Below, in pieces: positions 9,250 through 17,860 of a DNA stretch of 64,000 bases (position 1 is its first letter; the number at the start of each line of letters is the position of its first letter). The notes under the pieces were generated by a model that made no database searches, had not been told where the DNA came from, and saw nothing but the letters and a program-made list of their open reading frames with translations. The stretch spans positions 1 to 64,000 of the forward strand of contig NZ_JAEUAO010000004.1 in NCBI RefSeq assembly GCF_019511375.1, read 5' to 3'. This DNA is from Rhizobium herbae (GTDB taxonomy: Bacteria; Pseudomonadota; Alphaproteobacteria; Rhizobiales; Rhizobiaceae). A program made the position numbers and the translations under genes.

Positions 9250-10190
9250 ATGCACAAGATCGGCTTCGTCGTCTTTCCGGGATTTCAGCTCTTGGGTTTT
9301 GCAGCGGTAACTGCCTTCGAGATCGCCAACATTCAACTTGGAGAGCCGGTTTACGAGATAACGCTGCTTTCCGAAACCGGCGGTGAAATCAAATCATCTG
9401 CCGGTTTCGGCGTTGTCACGAAGGCCTTTGACGACACCGCCTATGACACGGTCATCTTCGGGGCCGGAACGACGATCGCGCCGATGACGCCAGGATTGAT
9501 CGCGTTCGCACAGCGCTCTGTGCAAACCTCGCGGCGGCGCCCTGTACCGGCGCCTTCATCCTAGCGGAATCCGGCTTGCTGGATGGTCGCCGGGCGACGA
9601 CGCACTGGTTTTTTGCACGTCAACTCCGGGAGCGCTTCCCGGCCGTCAGGGTCGAGGAGGACCGCATATTTATCGTTGATGGCACCGTGTGGACGTCAGC
9701 GGGGATGACGGCAAGCATCGACCTGGCTCTCGCCATGGTCGAGAAGGTCCAGGGCCAGGAGGTCGCTCGCTCGGTCGCACGCAAGCTCGTGGTCTACCAC
9801 CGGCGCGCTGGTGGCCAATCGCAGTTCTCGGCATTGCTCGAACTGGACCCGAAGTCGGACCGGATCCAGAAATCGGTCAACTACGCCAAGGCCAACCTGC
9901 GCAGCGTTCTGTCGGTGGAGGAACTGGCGGATGCGGCGGGCTTGAGCGCGCGTCAGTTCAGCCGGGCCTTCCGGTCAGAGACGGGTCAATCGCCCGCCAA
10001 GGCCGTGGAGAACCTGCGCGTGGAGGCGGCGCGGCTGTTGATGGAACAAGGTCGCCACTCCATGGACGTGATCGCGGAGGAAACCGGGTTTGCCGATAGT
10101 GATCGCATGCGCCGGGCTTTTCTGCGGACGCTCGGACAGCCACCCCAGACGATCCGGCGTAACGCGCGCGAAAGTGCAATAGCATCGTGA
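9250..10190 (+). pseudogene. GlxA-family AraC regulator, frameshifted
   Basis: The 5' frame (from ATG 9250, after AAGGGATG) encodes the start of a DJ-1/PfpI-like domain (MHKIGFVVFPGFQLLGFAAV through VQTSRR) and stops at 9564. The next frame picks up the conserved CTGAFILAESGLLDGRRAT and runs to 10190 through two AraC helix-turn-helix units (VEELADAAGLSARQFSRAF and MDVIAEETGFADSDRMRRAF). The usual residues between SRR and CTGAF are missing, so a short deletion near 9535 shifted the frame. As read, it yields no full-length regulator, though the C-terminal DNA-binding half could be made from an internal start. Confidence 0.85.
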
Positions 10191-10352
10191 ATGAGGAGAG
10201 CCTGAGCATCTGGCCACGCGGTACGGCTGGCACCACAGGAGGAAAATTGTATCTCATTGTAGCTTCCTGCCAGATTTCTACATGGGCCTTCCCAGAAAGA
10301 GCTTGGCCCAAATGCCCGATTAGGAAGAGAAGCGGACATTCACAATCCAAAT

Positions 10353-11129
10353 TCACCCGAGATAACCGGAAACACCGTCCCACAATAATTTCATCGCTGT
10401 CACGACCAGCAATCCGTAGCAGGCCCGATAAAGCTGACGTTGGTCCAGCTTTCCGTGAAGCCGCCAACCAAGCCATACTCCGGTAGGAATGGCGAGCAGG
10501 CAAGCCGCCATCAGTATCCAGTCGTTGCCCGCCGGTTTCACCAACAGCAACCACGGCACCGCCTTGGTTGCGTTGCCGACAGTGAAGAACATGCTCGTCG
10601 TTCCCGCATAGACTTCCTTGCTGAGGCCGAGCGGCAGCAGATACATCGCAAGCGGCGGTCCGCCCGAATGAGCCACCATGGTGGTGATACCCGATGCGAG
10701 ACCGGCAGAGATCGCCTTCGGCGACGAGCGCGGACGGATCGTCACCTTCCCGCCGCCCACAAACCATAGGCCGACAAAGATCAAGGTAACCGCTGCCATC
10801 ACGATCGCGATGGCGCGGTGGTCGAGGAAGCGGAACAGCAGATAGCCGAACCCGATGCCGGTAACGAGCCCCGGCAACAGCAGCACCAGGTCCTGTTTCG
10901 ACCAAGTCGAGGGCTTCCAGTAGCGCAGCGCGTACAGATCCATCGCGACAAACAATGGCGCGAGCAGGCCGCCGGCGGTGACCGGATCCATCACCATCGA
11001 CAACAGCGGAATGCCGACGATGGCGAATCCGCCGCCGAACGCGCCTTTCATGAAACAGATCAGGAATACGCCGGTAAATGCGACCAGGATCGTGACAGCC
11101 GTCAGTTCCGGCACAGCCGCAGAGGTCAT
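10353..11129 (-). CDS. TauE/SafE family sulfite/anion exporter
   Basis: 258 residues with about eight hydrophobic segments and the family's duplicated layout; conserved stretches include FMKGAFGGGFAIVGIPLL and GLASGITTMVAHSGGPPLA. Such proteins export sulfite, sulfoacetate or other anions, or act with sulfonate catabolism. The start at ATG 11129 is preferred; the same frame stays open far upstream through another gene, which is not meaningful. The stop of the DUF1127 gene is 2 bp upstream, so the two form an operon divergent from a MocR regulator. Confidence 0.88.
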   Translation of the reverse strand: MTSAAVPELTAVTILVAFTGVFLICFMKGAFGGGFAIVGIPLLSMVMDPVTAGGLLAPLFVAMDLYALRYWKPSTWSKQDLVLLLPGLVTGIGFGYLLFRFLDHRAIAIVMAAVTLIFVGLWFVGGGKVTIRPRSSPKAISAGLASGITTMVAHSGGPPLAMYLLPLGLSKEVYAGTTSMFFTVGNATKAVPWLLLVKPAGNDWILMAACLLAIPTGVWLGWRLHGKLDQRQLYRACYGLLVVTAMKLLWDGVSGYLG

Positions 11130-11131
11130 TA

Positions 11132-11362
11132 TCAAATCCTCGCCCGGTTGGAAGCGGTCATCAAGCCGTAAGCTGCCGCTTCGATCTCGGAACGCCCGAG
11201 GCCAATGTCCTTCAGGGCGTCGTCGTCGAGTTCGCGAAGGCGCGCAATGGCGGCGCGACGGACGAAATAGCGCGCGATCTTCCAATGGGCAGTGATTGGA
11301 AGACTTGTGTCGGGGCTGGTTGTCCCCGCTGCGCGGACGATGGTCGAAAGGGTTGCAGACAT
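11132..11362 (-). CDS. DUF1127 small basic protein
   Basis: 76 residues. The C-terminal half carries the DUF1127 core (ARLRELDDDALKDIGLGRSEI), seen in many short alphaproteobacterial proteins; some members affect phosphate uptake and carbon storage. GGAG sits 7 bp before ATG 11362, which decides this start over an upstream one. It is first gene of a pair with the TauE exporter. Its role here is unknown. Confidence 0.85.
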   Translation of the reverse strand: MSATLSTIVRAAGTTSPDTSLPITAHWKIARYFVRRAAIARLRELDDDALKDIGLGRSEIEAAAYGLMTASNRARI

Positions 11363-11478
11363 TTCTGGTCTCCAATGGTTGCTCCGCAGCAATGCGGCGC
11401 CGCCGGCGCGAGCGCTTTTTTAAGCGCGGCCGCGTGCTCATTGATCGCAGACCTCGACAATTCCCGGTACAATCCGGT

Positions 11479-11540
11479 TTGACGTGGCCAGTATGCTCCG
11501 ATAGTATCTCGGTGCAAATGAAACATTGATCTCGGTGCAA
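11479..11540 (+). promoter_or_regulatory. MocR promoter with direct-repeat operator
   Basis: TTGACG (11479-11484) and TAGTAT (11502-11507) are spaced by 17 bp, a near-ideal promoter. The 12-mer ATCTCGGTGCAA occurs twice, at 11506-11517 and 11529-11540, 23 bp apart. The first copy overlaps the -10 and start site. MocR-type regulators characteristically bind direct repeats, so this is probably an autoregulatory operator, possibly also controlling the divergent DUF1127-tauE pair. Confidence 0.65.
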
Positions 11541-11543
11541 TTT

Positions 11544-12887
11544 ATGTCGAAGTCCGAATATCTGAAGCTTGCCGACATCATCGCTGCGGAAATAGCCGAT
11601 GGCACTCTCAAGCCCGGTGACCGCCTGCCTCCGCAGCGCAGTTTTGCCTACGAGCGTAAGATCGCGGTCTCGACGGCGAGCCGCGTATATGCGGAGCTCT
11701 TGCGCCGCGCCCTTGTGGTTGGCGAAGTCGGCAGGGGCACCTTTATTTCGGGCGACGCCAGGCGCGGCGTAGCAGCGCCAGGTGAACCGCGCGGCATCCG
11801 GATCGATCTTGAGTTCAATTACCCGATGCTTCCCGACCAAACGACGCTCATCGCAAAAAGCCTGGGGGGCCTGGAAAAACCTGGGGCGCTCGATGCCGCC
11901 CTGAGACAGGCGACCAGCGTCGGGACGCCGGCGGTCAGAAGTGTCGCGGCCGCGTACCTGTCGCAGGACGCATGGTCTCCCTCCCCAGAACAGCTTGTCT
12001 TCACCGGCAACGGACGGCAAAGCATTGCCGCCGCGCTCGCCGCAGTCGTTCCCACGGGCGGCCGTTGCGGCGTTGAGGCCTTGACCTACCCCTTCATCAA
12101 AGGGATCGCCGCCCGGTTGGGTATTTCGCTAGTGCCGCTGGCGATGGACGAGGCTGGGGTGCGACCTGACTCGGTAGAAGAGGCGCACCGTGAGGCACAT
12201 CTCTCGGCCATCTACATTCAGCCGACGATCCACAATCCTTTGGGGATGACGATGACCCCGGCGCGCAAGACCGATCTCTTGCGCGTTGTCGAAAAGTTCA
12301 ACCTTCCGATCATCGAGGACATTGTCTACGGCTTCCTCGACAACGAGCCGCCGCTTGCCGCGCTCGCGCCGGAATCCTGCATTGTCATCGACAGTCTCTC
12401 CAAGAGCGTCGCTCCCGGCCTGACGCTGGGCTTCATTGTGCCGCCGCAGCGGCTGCGTGAAAGCGTGATGGCTTCGGTACGTTCTGGCGGATGGACCGCC
12501 TCCGGTTTTGCGTTTGCGGCCGCTCAACGGATGATGGGCGACGGCATCGTTGCCGAGCTTTCGAGGCTGAAGCGCCTCGATGCGCGCGCGCGTCAGAAAC
12601 TGGCGGCCAATCGTCTTTCGGCTTTCGAAATCCAGACGAACGAAAAATCCTACCATCTGTGGTTGAAGCTGCCGGCGCACTGGCGCTCGCAAACCTTCGT
12701 CGCTGCCGCGGCCAAGCGCGACATTGCGTTGACGCCATCGACAACCTTCGCCGTCACGCCCGGCCATGCCCCGAACGCCGTTAGGCTGGCGCTAGCGGCG
12801 CCGACAATGGATCAGCTCGATATTGGCCTGCGCACACTGGCCGCGCTGCTGAATGCCAAGGAGGACGATTTCGATTCGACCGAATGA
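11544..12887 (+). CDS. MocR-type (GntR-aminotransferase) transcriptional regulator
   Basis: 447 residues from ATG 11544 (an in-frame ATG at 11526 lies inside the repeat). The N-terminal GntR winged helix covers roughly residues 5-70 (GDRLPPQRSFAYERKIAVST, then GEVGRGTFI). The rest is a fold-type-I aminotransferase domain, including NPLGMTMTPARK and the PLP-lysine region IDSLSKSVAPGL. These proteins sense amino-acid-like ligands through PLP. It is divergent from a TauE exporter pair and followed by a broken EamA transporter, either of which may have been its target. Confidence 0.9.
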   Translation: MSKSEYLKLADIIAAEIADGTLKPGDRLPPQRSFAYERKIAVSTASRVYAELLRRALVVGEVGRGTFISGDARRGVAAPGEPRGIRIDLEFNYPMLPDQTTLIAKSLGGLEKPGALDAALRQATSVGTPAVRSVAAAYLSQDAWSPSPEQLVFTGNGRQSIAAALAAVVPTGGRCGVEALTYPFIKGIAARLGISLVPLAMDEAGVRPDSVEEAHREAHLSAIYIQPTIHNPLGMTMTPARKTDLLRVVEKFNLPIIEDIVYGFLDNEPPLAALAPESCIVIDSLSKSVAPGLTLGFIVPPQRLRESVMASVRSGGWTASGFAFAAAQRMMGDGIVAELSRLKRLDARARQKLAANRLSAFEIQTNEKSYHLWLKLPAHWRSQTFVAAAAKRDIALTPSTTFAVTPGHAPNAVRLALAAPTMDQLDIGLRTLAALLNAKEDDFDSTE

Positions 12888-12948
12888 AGCGACGCCACCG
12901 CATCTGGTTCGGTGAGTATGCGCTGGCCCTGTCAATGCGCGGCGGTTC

Positions 12949-13254
12949 ATGGTGTCTTTGGGCCTGGGTCCGGTGAAACTTGCCACCCACCAGATGCTTA
13001 TTGCAGCTGTGCTGCTCGCCCCGTTCGCAGCTCCGGCACACCTGGTTGAGTTGGCAAGGCAACCCGAGGCACTTTGGGCGCTGGTTCTTGGACTTGGCCT
13101 AGCCGGAACCGGAGTCGCCTTCGTTATCTACTATCAGCTCATCCAAATCCTGGGGGCGTTAAGGGCCGCCTCGGTTTACTATATTCCGCCGGTCGTCGCT
13201 CTCGTGGTTGGATGGGCGTTCGCCGGCGAGCGAGAAAACGCCTTCTTGCTGTGA
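12949..13254 (+). pseudogene. EamA/DMT transporter, C-terminal fragment
   Basis: About 100 codons match the second EamA repeat of drug/metabolite transporters: GLGPVKLATHQMLIAAVLLA, then LGLAGTGVAFVIYYQLIQIL and YYIPPVVALVVGWAFAGE. The first repeat is absent and the end is cut just after GE, immediately before an IS91-like remnant. It lies directly downstream of the MocR gene, a common regulator-transporter pairing. Confidence 0.75.
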
Positions 13255-13256
13255 CG

Positions 13257-13660
13257 GCTTGAGCCGTGCCAATAGCCCATCGAGATCACGGAAGGCGCTC
13301 AACACGTCCGTGCCACAGGTGCCATTTCATGGCTGTGATCTCCCTGTCGATGGACGAAAGGGTTTCGCAGAGACTGGCGTCGAGGCCTGCGAGGACTGCG
13401 GCCAGCGACGGATCGCCTACAACTCCTGCCGCAATCGGCATTGCCCAAAGTGCCGGGGCGCGGCGGCACGGACATGGCTTGCCGAACGCGAGGCCGATCT
13501 GCTTCCGCTCGGCTACTTCCACGTCGTATTCACCTGCCGGCCGAGGTCGCCGACAGAACAAGGCGCTCGTCTACGACCTGCTGTTCAAGGCGGCGTCGGA
13601 GACGATGCTGACCATCGCGGTCGATCGCAAGTTGATCGTCGCTTGCGATACCGAGAACTG
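13257..13660 (+). pseudogene. IS91-family transposase remnant
   Basis: One frame contains the zinc-binding segment of IS91-type transposases (EACEDCGQRRIAYNSCRNRH and CPKCRGAAARTWLAEREADL, ending GYFHVVFT). A second frame continues with NKALVYDLLFKAASETMLTI from 13557. The link between them has lost one base in the stretch that should read LPAEVADI and several more bases after it. The HUH nuclease core is gone, so this is a dead 5' piece that probably truncated the EamA gene. Confidence 0.8.
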
Positions 13661-13721
13661 AACGACCTGCGCACGGCGATGACCGGACCGAAGGAATTGC
13701 CACCATTGATCTTCTGCATTG

Positions 13722-14129
13722 TCACTCCACGGGCATGACAACCGGAGCATCCTTCTTCTTGAGCAGCACGACGATGAATTTCGCAGGTTCAGTCTTGCTC
13801 GCATTGCGGCTGATCAGGTGAATGTCTGAAGGACTTTCGTAGAAGGTCTCTCCCGGCTTTAAGGTGACCTCTTTTTCACCCTTGACCTGCATCACGATGG
13901 AACCCTCGAGGACGTAGACGAATGCATTTGCGTCGTGCTTGTGGATTGGTGACGAGCCTCCCCCCTCATACACGACCGATATCATCAGGCCCTCTTTTCC
14001 TGGATAATTCGGGAGGTCCTTTTGCATGAGGGGCGTGACCTTTGCACCATCTTCAGCGGCAATCACCGGCAAGGTGCCAAGCAGGCAAGCTGATGCCAAT
14101 ACAAACAGCGTTAACAAAGCTGGTTTCAT
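13722..14129 (-). CDS. secreted cupin-domain protein
   Basis: 135 residues. A signal peptide covers about the first 24 (MKPALLTLFVLASACLLG ... IAAE). A single cupin domain follows, with the metal-binding motif 1 GGGSSPIHKHDANAFVYVLEG and motif 2 around PGETFYESPSDIHLISRNAS. It is probably a periplasmic metal-binding small protein with isomerase, dioxygenase or sensor function; the sequence does not say which. It is the last gene of a minus-strand set with a CMD remnant and an NmrA-like reductase, which recur together in rhizobia. Confidence 0.85.
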   Translation of the reverse strand: MKPALLTLFVLASACLLGTLPVIAAEDGAKVTPLMQKDLPNYPGKEGLMISVVYEGGGSSPIHKHDANAFVYVLEGSIVMQVKGEKEVTLKPGETFYESPSDIHLISRNASKTEPAKFIVVLLKKKDAPVVMPVE

Positions 14130-14531
14130 TGTCGTAGTCCTTGGGGTTGTAGAAGAGTGATCCGTCATGGAACCGTCGAGCCGCGACCGGGTGGGCGGCG
14201 CGAGAGGCAATTTGCAGCCGGTTCCAAATGTTGATTGCACCGATCGAGAAGGCCAGATTGACAACTTCGGTCTCGCTGAATTGCTTCTTGGCCTGCTCAT
14301 AATCTTCATTTGGTGCGCCGGTGTCGGCAACCAAAGTCAACGCCTCGGTCCAGGCGAGGGCGGCGCGTTCACGATCCGTGTAGACGGAAGACTCTCGCCA
14401 CGCATCCAACATCAACAACCGCATCTCGGTCTCGCCTTGCTTCCGGGCCTCTATGCTCGAGCCCGTCGGCAGCAGGGTGGGGCTCCAGTTCGATCGGGCG
14501 CGACCTTGAAGGGCATGAAGCGCGGGGTCAT
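14053..14531 (-). pseudogene. carboxymuconolactone decarboxylase/AhpD-like gene lacking its CxxC region
   Basis: The gene begins at ATG 14531 with MTPRFMPFKVAPDRTG, then loses frame. A second frame carries GETEMRLLMLDAWRESSVYT and DRERAALAWTEALTLVADTG, the C-terminal half of this family. The intervening helix that normally carries the CxxC redox pair is deleted. The tail also runs past the usual family end into the start of the cupin gene. It sits between the NmrA-like and cupin genes, presumably once co-transcribed. Not expected to be active as peroxidase or decarboxylase. Confidence 0.75.
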
Positions 14532-14586
14532 TTTTGTGTTCCTTTCATATGTGCTGAAAACTGCGCCCAGGGCGTTCAATGTTGGC

Positions 14587-15342
14587 TTACTTCGACTGTT
14601 GGGACTGACGGAACCAATCCTCGAAGTTGATCTTGCCGAGCCGGGCACCACCTACTGGCACGAGCGACTGATCATTGAGTTCAGATCCGAAATAGCGCGC
14701 ATGAACATCTGCCTCGACCGTCCGCGGATCGTTGGCCGCTTTCAGGTATCGGGCAATGATCTCGCTCATGGGAGCGCGCTCGGGACCCGCAATCTCTATC
14801 GTGCCGTTGAGCGGCTTCGCGACGGCGACGTCCGCCATCGCATCGGCAACGTCGTCCGAGGCGATAGGCTGAAAAGCGGCGGGCGAAAGACGCGCGACGG
14901 TACCGACGGTTCCTCCGTCGGCGATGCCTTTCAGGAATTCCATGAACTGGGTGGAATGAACGATCGTATAGGGGATCAGCGATTCCTTGATGAGCCTCTC
15001 CTGGGCAAGTTTGGCCCTCATATACCCGCTTTCGGGCAAACGCTCTGTCCCAACGATCGAGAGGGCGATGTGATGCTTGACGCCGGCCTTGGCTTCGGCG
15101 GCAAGCAGGTTGCGACCGGATGTTTCAAAGAATTCGAGGACGGCCTTGTCTTCCCACGACGGCGCATTCGCAAGATCAATGACGACCTCGGCACCGACAA
15201 GCGCGTCCGCCAGACCTTCACCCGTAATGGCGTTGACGCCGGTGTTTGGCGACGCGGCGAGAACGTCGTGGCCCTTATTGCGCAGACGTATGGCGGTCTT
15301 GGATCCGATCAGCCCGGTTCCGCCGATAATAACTATTTTCAT
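14587..15342 (-). CDS. NmrA-like/atypical SDR NAD(P)-binding protein
   Basis: 251 residues. The glycine-rich motif is GGTGLIGS at residues 7-14. A short loop ASPNTG follows strand 2, and YMRAKLAQE supplies a Tyr-x3-Lys pair. The C-terminal region resembles NmrA/SDR_a5 proteins that act as quinone or NADPH sensors or reductases. GGGAG upstream of ATG 15342 decides the start. First gene of the group with the CMD remnant and the cupin gene. Enzymatic activity cannot be assigned. Confidence 0.85.
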   Translation of the reverse strand: MKIVIIGGTGLIGSKTAIRLRNKGHDVLAASPNTGVNAITGEGLADALVGAEVVIDLANAPSWEDKAVLEFFETSGRNLLAAEAKAGVKHHIALSIVGTERLPESGYMRAKLAQERLIKESLIPYTIVHSTQFMEFLKGIADGGTVGTVARLSPAAFQPIASDDVADAMADVAVAKPLNGTIEIAGPERAPMSEIIARYLKAANDPRTVEADVHARYFGSELNDQSLVPVGGARLGKINFEDWFRQSQQSK

Positions 15343-15549
15343 GACAGATCTCCCTCGTTGGCCAAAAGACGCAGTTTCGGAGAATGACTGGGGAGACAAA
15401 AACATTCTATCGTGCGGGAGATGTAGCGCTCTAGTCGCCAAGTTCAGGCAACCTATCCTCAATTAGAAGCGATACACAGGATGCACGGGCTTCAACGAGA
15501 TGCATCTCGTCGGCTCTGTCGCCGGCGAGTCTCATCGTTACTCACCCCG

Positions 15550-16040
15550 TCATTGCCCAAGCAGAGTACCACCCGACTTTGGGTGTGTCACCGCCTGAAG
15601 GGCGGCGACAACTCTGATGGCGGCCTGGCCATTTGTGTGTACCCGATAACCACCGTTCTCAGTAAAACAAGGGGAGTTGGATGTGGCCTGCGTTCCATGA
15701 AATCGAGCGCTTCCAAGGCGAGATCGCATGAATTCCCGATATAACTCAGCCCGGAAGTCGGTAGGGTTTAATTCCTCGCGCAACTCTTCGTCATAGGCGT
15801 TCCTGCGGGTCTCGATGCGAAGTCTGACTCGAGCATGAACTTCCTGCGTGAGAAACGGCAATGTTGCAGCGACGGCCAGTTCGTCCGGCAAGGCGAGATA
15901 TGTGCCGGAAAGGTCGAAAGCATCACGATTTTTGAAAGTAGAACCAGGTCGTAGATCTTCTTGGCAATGACTTCTGACGGGCGCTCGCGCTTGATGATTC
16001 GTCCGTTGAACTCGAACGGCGTGGTCTGGTCATCAAGCAG
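15550..16040 (-). pseudogene. decayed AbiEii-like nucleotidyltransferase toxin remnant
   Basis: Two minus-strand frames join to give RIIKRERPSEVIAKKIYD, then (after a one-base shift near 15940) GSTFKNRDAFDLSGTYLALP and LTQEVHARVRLRIETRRNAY to about 15700. The pattern of a lysine-rich EVIAKKI segment followed by a FKxRDxFDL box is that of the C-terminal half of AbiEii/AbiGii-type toxins (COG2253). The nucleotidyltransferase core is absent and no antitoxin is seen. The family call rests on short motifs only. Confidence 0.4.
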
Positions 16041-16205
16041 CGGCGACGCGCCGCGCCTTCTACCGGAGCCGTAGCGTTCTGGTCCGAAGGTGTTGTGACC
16101 GCCGGAGTGTCGCCATCCGGGTTAGCGGCTGGTTTGGTCGTCTGTGCGAAGGTGGATGATGCCGACATTGGCGATGATCGCGGTTGCGACGAGCAAATTC
16201 TTCAT
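16041..16205 (-). pseudogene. 5' fragment of a small exported protein
   Basis: From ATG 16205 the frame reads MKNLLVATAIIANVGI, a signal-peptide start, then leaves frame. The neighbouring frame continues FAQTTKPAANPDGDTPAVTT, a Pro/Thr-rich mature start. This looks like the head of one of the short exported PRC-barrel or PepSY-like proteins common in rhizobia, broken by a frameshift and joined to the AbiEii-like scrap. No intact product is predicted. Confidence 0.5.
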
Positions 16206-16435
16206 GGATTTCTCCTTTGCGGGATCGTGAGCGATCCTCGGCACCAGAACCAGCAACATCAGGGATTTTCCATACGCCGACTCATCGAAGGCAAACGGAC
16301 GAGCATCGTTGCGCCGCCAGGTCACGGATAAGAACATAAGCAGTGCCATTAATTATTTGTGCGTTGCAGCAACCTTCTGGCGTATGGTGCGTTGAGGACC
16401 GGGCGGTTCTCGCCTAAGGCCGCTAGGAGCACCAG

Positions 16436-17527
16436 ATGCAATCCATTTCCGACACTATTAAAAGACTACGCAAATTGCGCTCGGCGCACAGCTCCGCCCC
16501 GATGTTCGAAGACAGGCTGACCGATCTCGGCCCGTTCGGTTCCAATCCTGGTGCCCTCAAGGCGAAAATCCACATCCCCAATGGCCTCATGCCTCGCGCG
16601 CCACTGGTGGTCGTCCTTCACGGATGTACCCAGACGGCCAGTGGGTATGACCATGGCTCCGGATGGTCTCGCCTTGCGGACGACTATGGATTCGTGGTGT
16701 TATTTCCCCAGCAGACGCCCAGCAACAACGCCAACACTTGTTTCAACTGGTTCCTGCCCGGTGACATCCGGCGTAACCAGGGAGAGGCGTTTTCCATCCG
16801 TCAGATGATCGAAACTGTAACCTCGACATACGACATCGATCGGAGCCGCATCTTCATCACCGGGCTGTCCGCAGGCGGAGCGATGGCGAACGTCATGCTC
16901 GCAACGCATCCGGAGCTTTTCGCAGGTGGCGCGATTATTGCAGGCCTTCCGTACGGTATTGCGACGACGGTTCCAGAAGCGTTTGACCGCATGCGGGGCC
17001 AGGGGCTACCCGGAGCGGGTGGTCTCCAGACGCTTCTTCTGTCTGCTTCCAAGCATGATGGACCTTGGCCGGCGATATCGGTCTGGCAAGGCACCAAAGA
17101 CCATACGGTGGTTCCCGCGAACGCTTTCGCGGTCATCGAACAGTGGCGCGGCGTGCATGAAGTGGAGTTCCCGCCCGTAACCCAACGGATCGACCACCAT
17201 CAAAGGATCGTCTGGAGAGGTGCGGACGGCCGCGAAGCCCTCGTGCTCTACCAACTCGGAGGGATGGGCCATGGAACGCCGATCGATGCCACATCGGGCT
17301 ATGGCAAAGCTGGCCCGTATATGCTGGATGTCGGCATCTCCTCGACCCAGCACATCGCCCGCTCGTGGGGCTTGATCGCATCATTCGAAAAACGGGTGAA
17401 CCTTGATCCCGGAACGTTGCGCGAGCCGTCAGCGAACACCTTTCAATCCCCGTATTCTTCAGAACAAGGGACGGGAATCCAGCCGACGATCGAGAAAGCC
17501 CTTCGGGCGGCAGGCCTCATGAAGTGA
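16436..17527 (+). CDS. PHB-depolymerase-family esterase
   Basis: 363 residues. The alpha/beta-hydrolase core shows the oxyanion strand VVVLHGCTQTASGYD (58-72), the lipase box GLSAG with Ser145, and a late GMGHGTPI His. The region FPQQTPSNNANTCFNWF is typical of the esterase_phb family (PhaZ/LpqC-like, including feruloyl-esterase relatives). No clear signal peptide is seen, so it may act in the cytoplasm on short polyester or acyl esters. It is monocistronic, flanked by remnants upstream and a gene-poor stretch downstream. Confidence 0.88.
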   Translation: MQSISDTIKRLRKLRSAHSSAPMFEDRLTDLGPFGSNPGALKAKIHIPNGLMPRAPLVVVLHGCTQTASGYDHGSGWSRLADDYGFVVLFPQQTPSNNANTCFNWFLPGDIRRNQGEAFSIRQMIETVTSTYDIDRSRIFITGLSAGGAMANVMLATHPELFAGGAIIAGLPYGIATTVPEAFDRMRGQGLPGAGGLQTLLLSASKHDGPWPAISVWQGTKDHTVVPANAFAVIEQWRGVHEVEFPPVTQRIDHHQRIVWRGADGREALVLYQLGGMGHGTPIDATSGYGKAGPYMLDVGISSTQHIARSWGLIASFEKRVNLDPGTLREPSANTFQSPYSSEQGTGIQPTIEKALRAAGLMK

Positions 17528-17860
17528 GCGCTGGCAGAAGCGGGCGGTCTTTAGTCAAGCTGCAGTCAAAGCTGCCCTCGAGCGCGGAGCGATATCGCCC
17601 TGCGGCAGGTTACATTTGCAGCCTATCCCCGCCGCGACCGCCCGATCGACGCCGACGCAGATTTCATGATGCGGGTGCAGCTTTGGATTGACGGCGCGAC
17701 CGATATTGCAGAGATGCGCGCGCGGCGGCTTCAGCGGAGTGGGCCGTCTGAGAGCATGCGCGGCACGGGGTTCTCCTACTCTAGCGATCCGTGCCATCCA
17801 TGATCTGAGACGGCGGAACTCTCGGAGGCGACTCGATCTGAGCCTCATTTGTTCTGCCAC
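17528..17860. other. gene-poor spacer
   Basis: About 330 bp between the esterase and the convergent Crp/Fnr gene. Open frames here have arginine-rich, low-complexity translations with no recognisable domain. No strong terminator hairpin or repeat was seen. Confidence 0.4.

Noticed and set aside
11130-12020. Long N-terminal extension of the TauE exporter frame
   Set aside because: The frame stays open through the DUF1127 gene and the MocR coding region, but homology and membrane segments begin only at ATG 11129.
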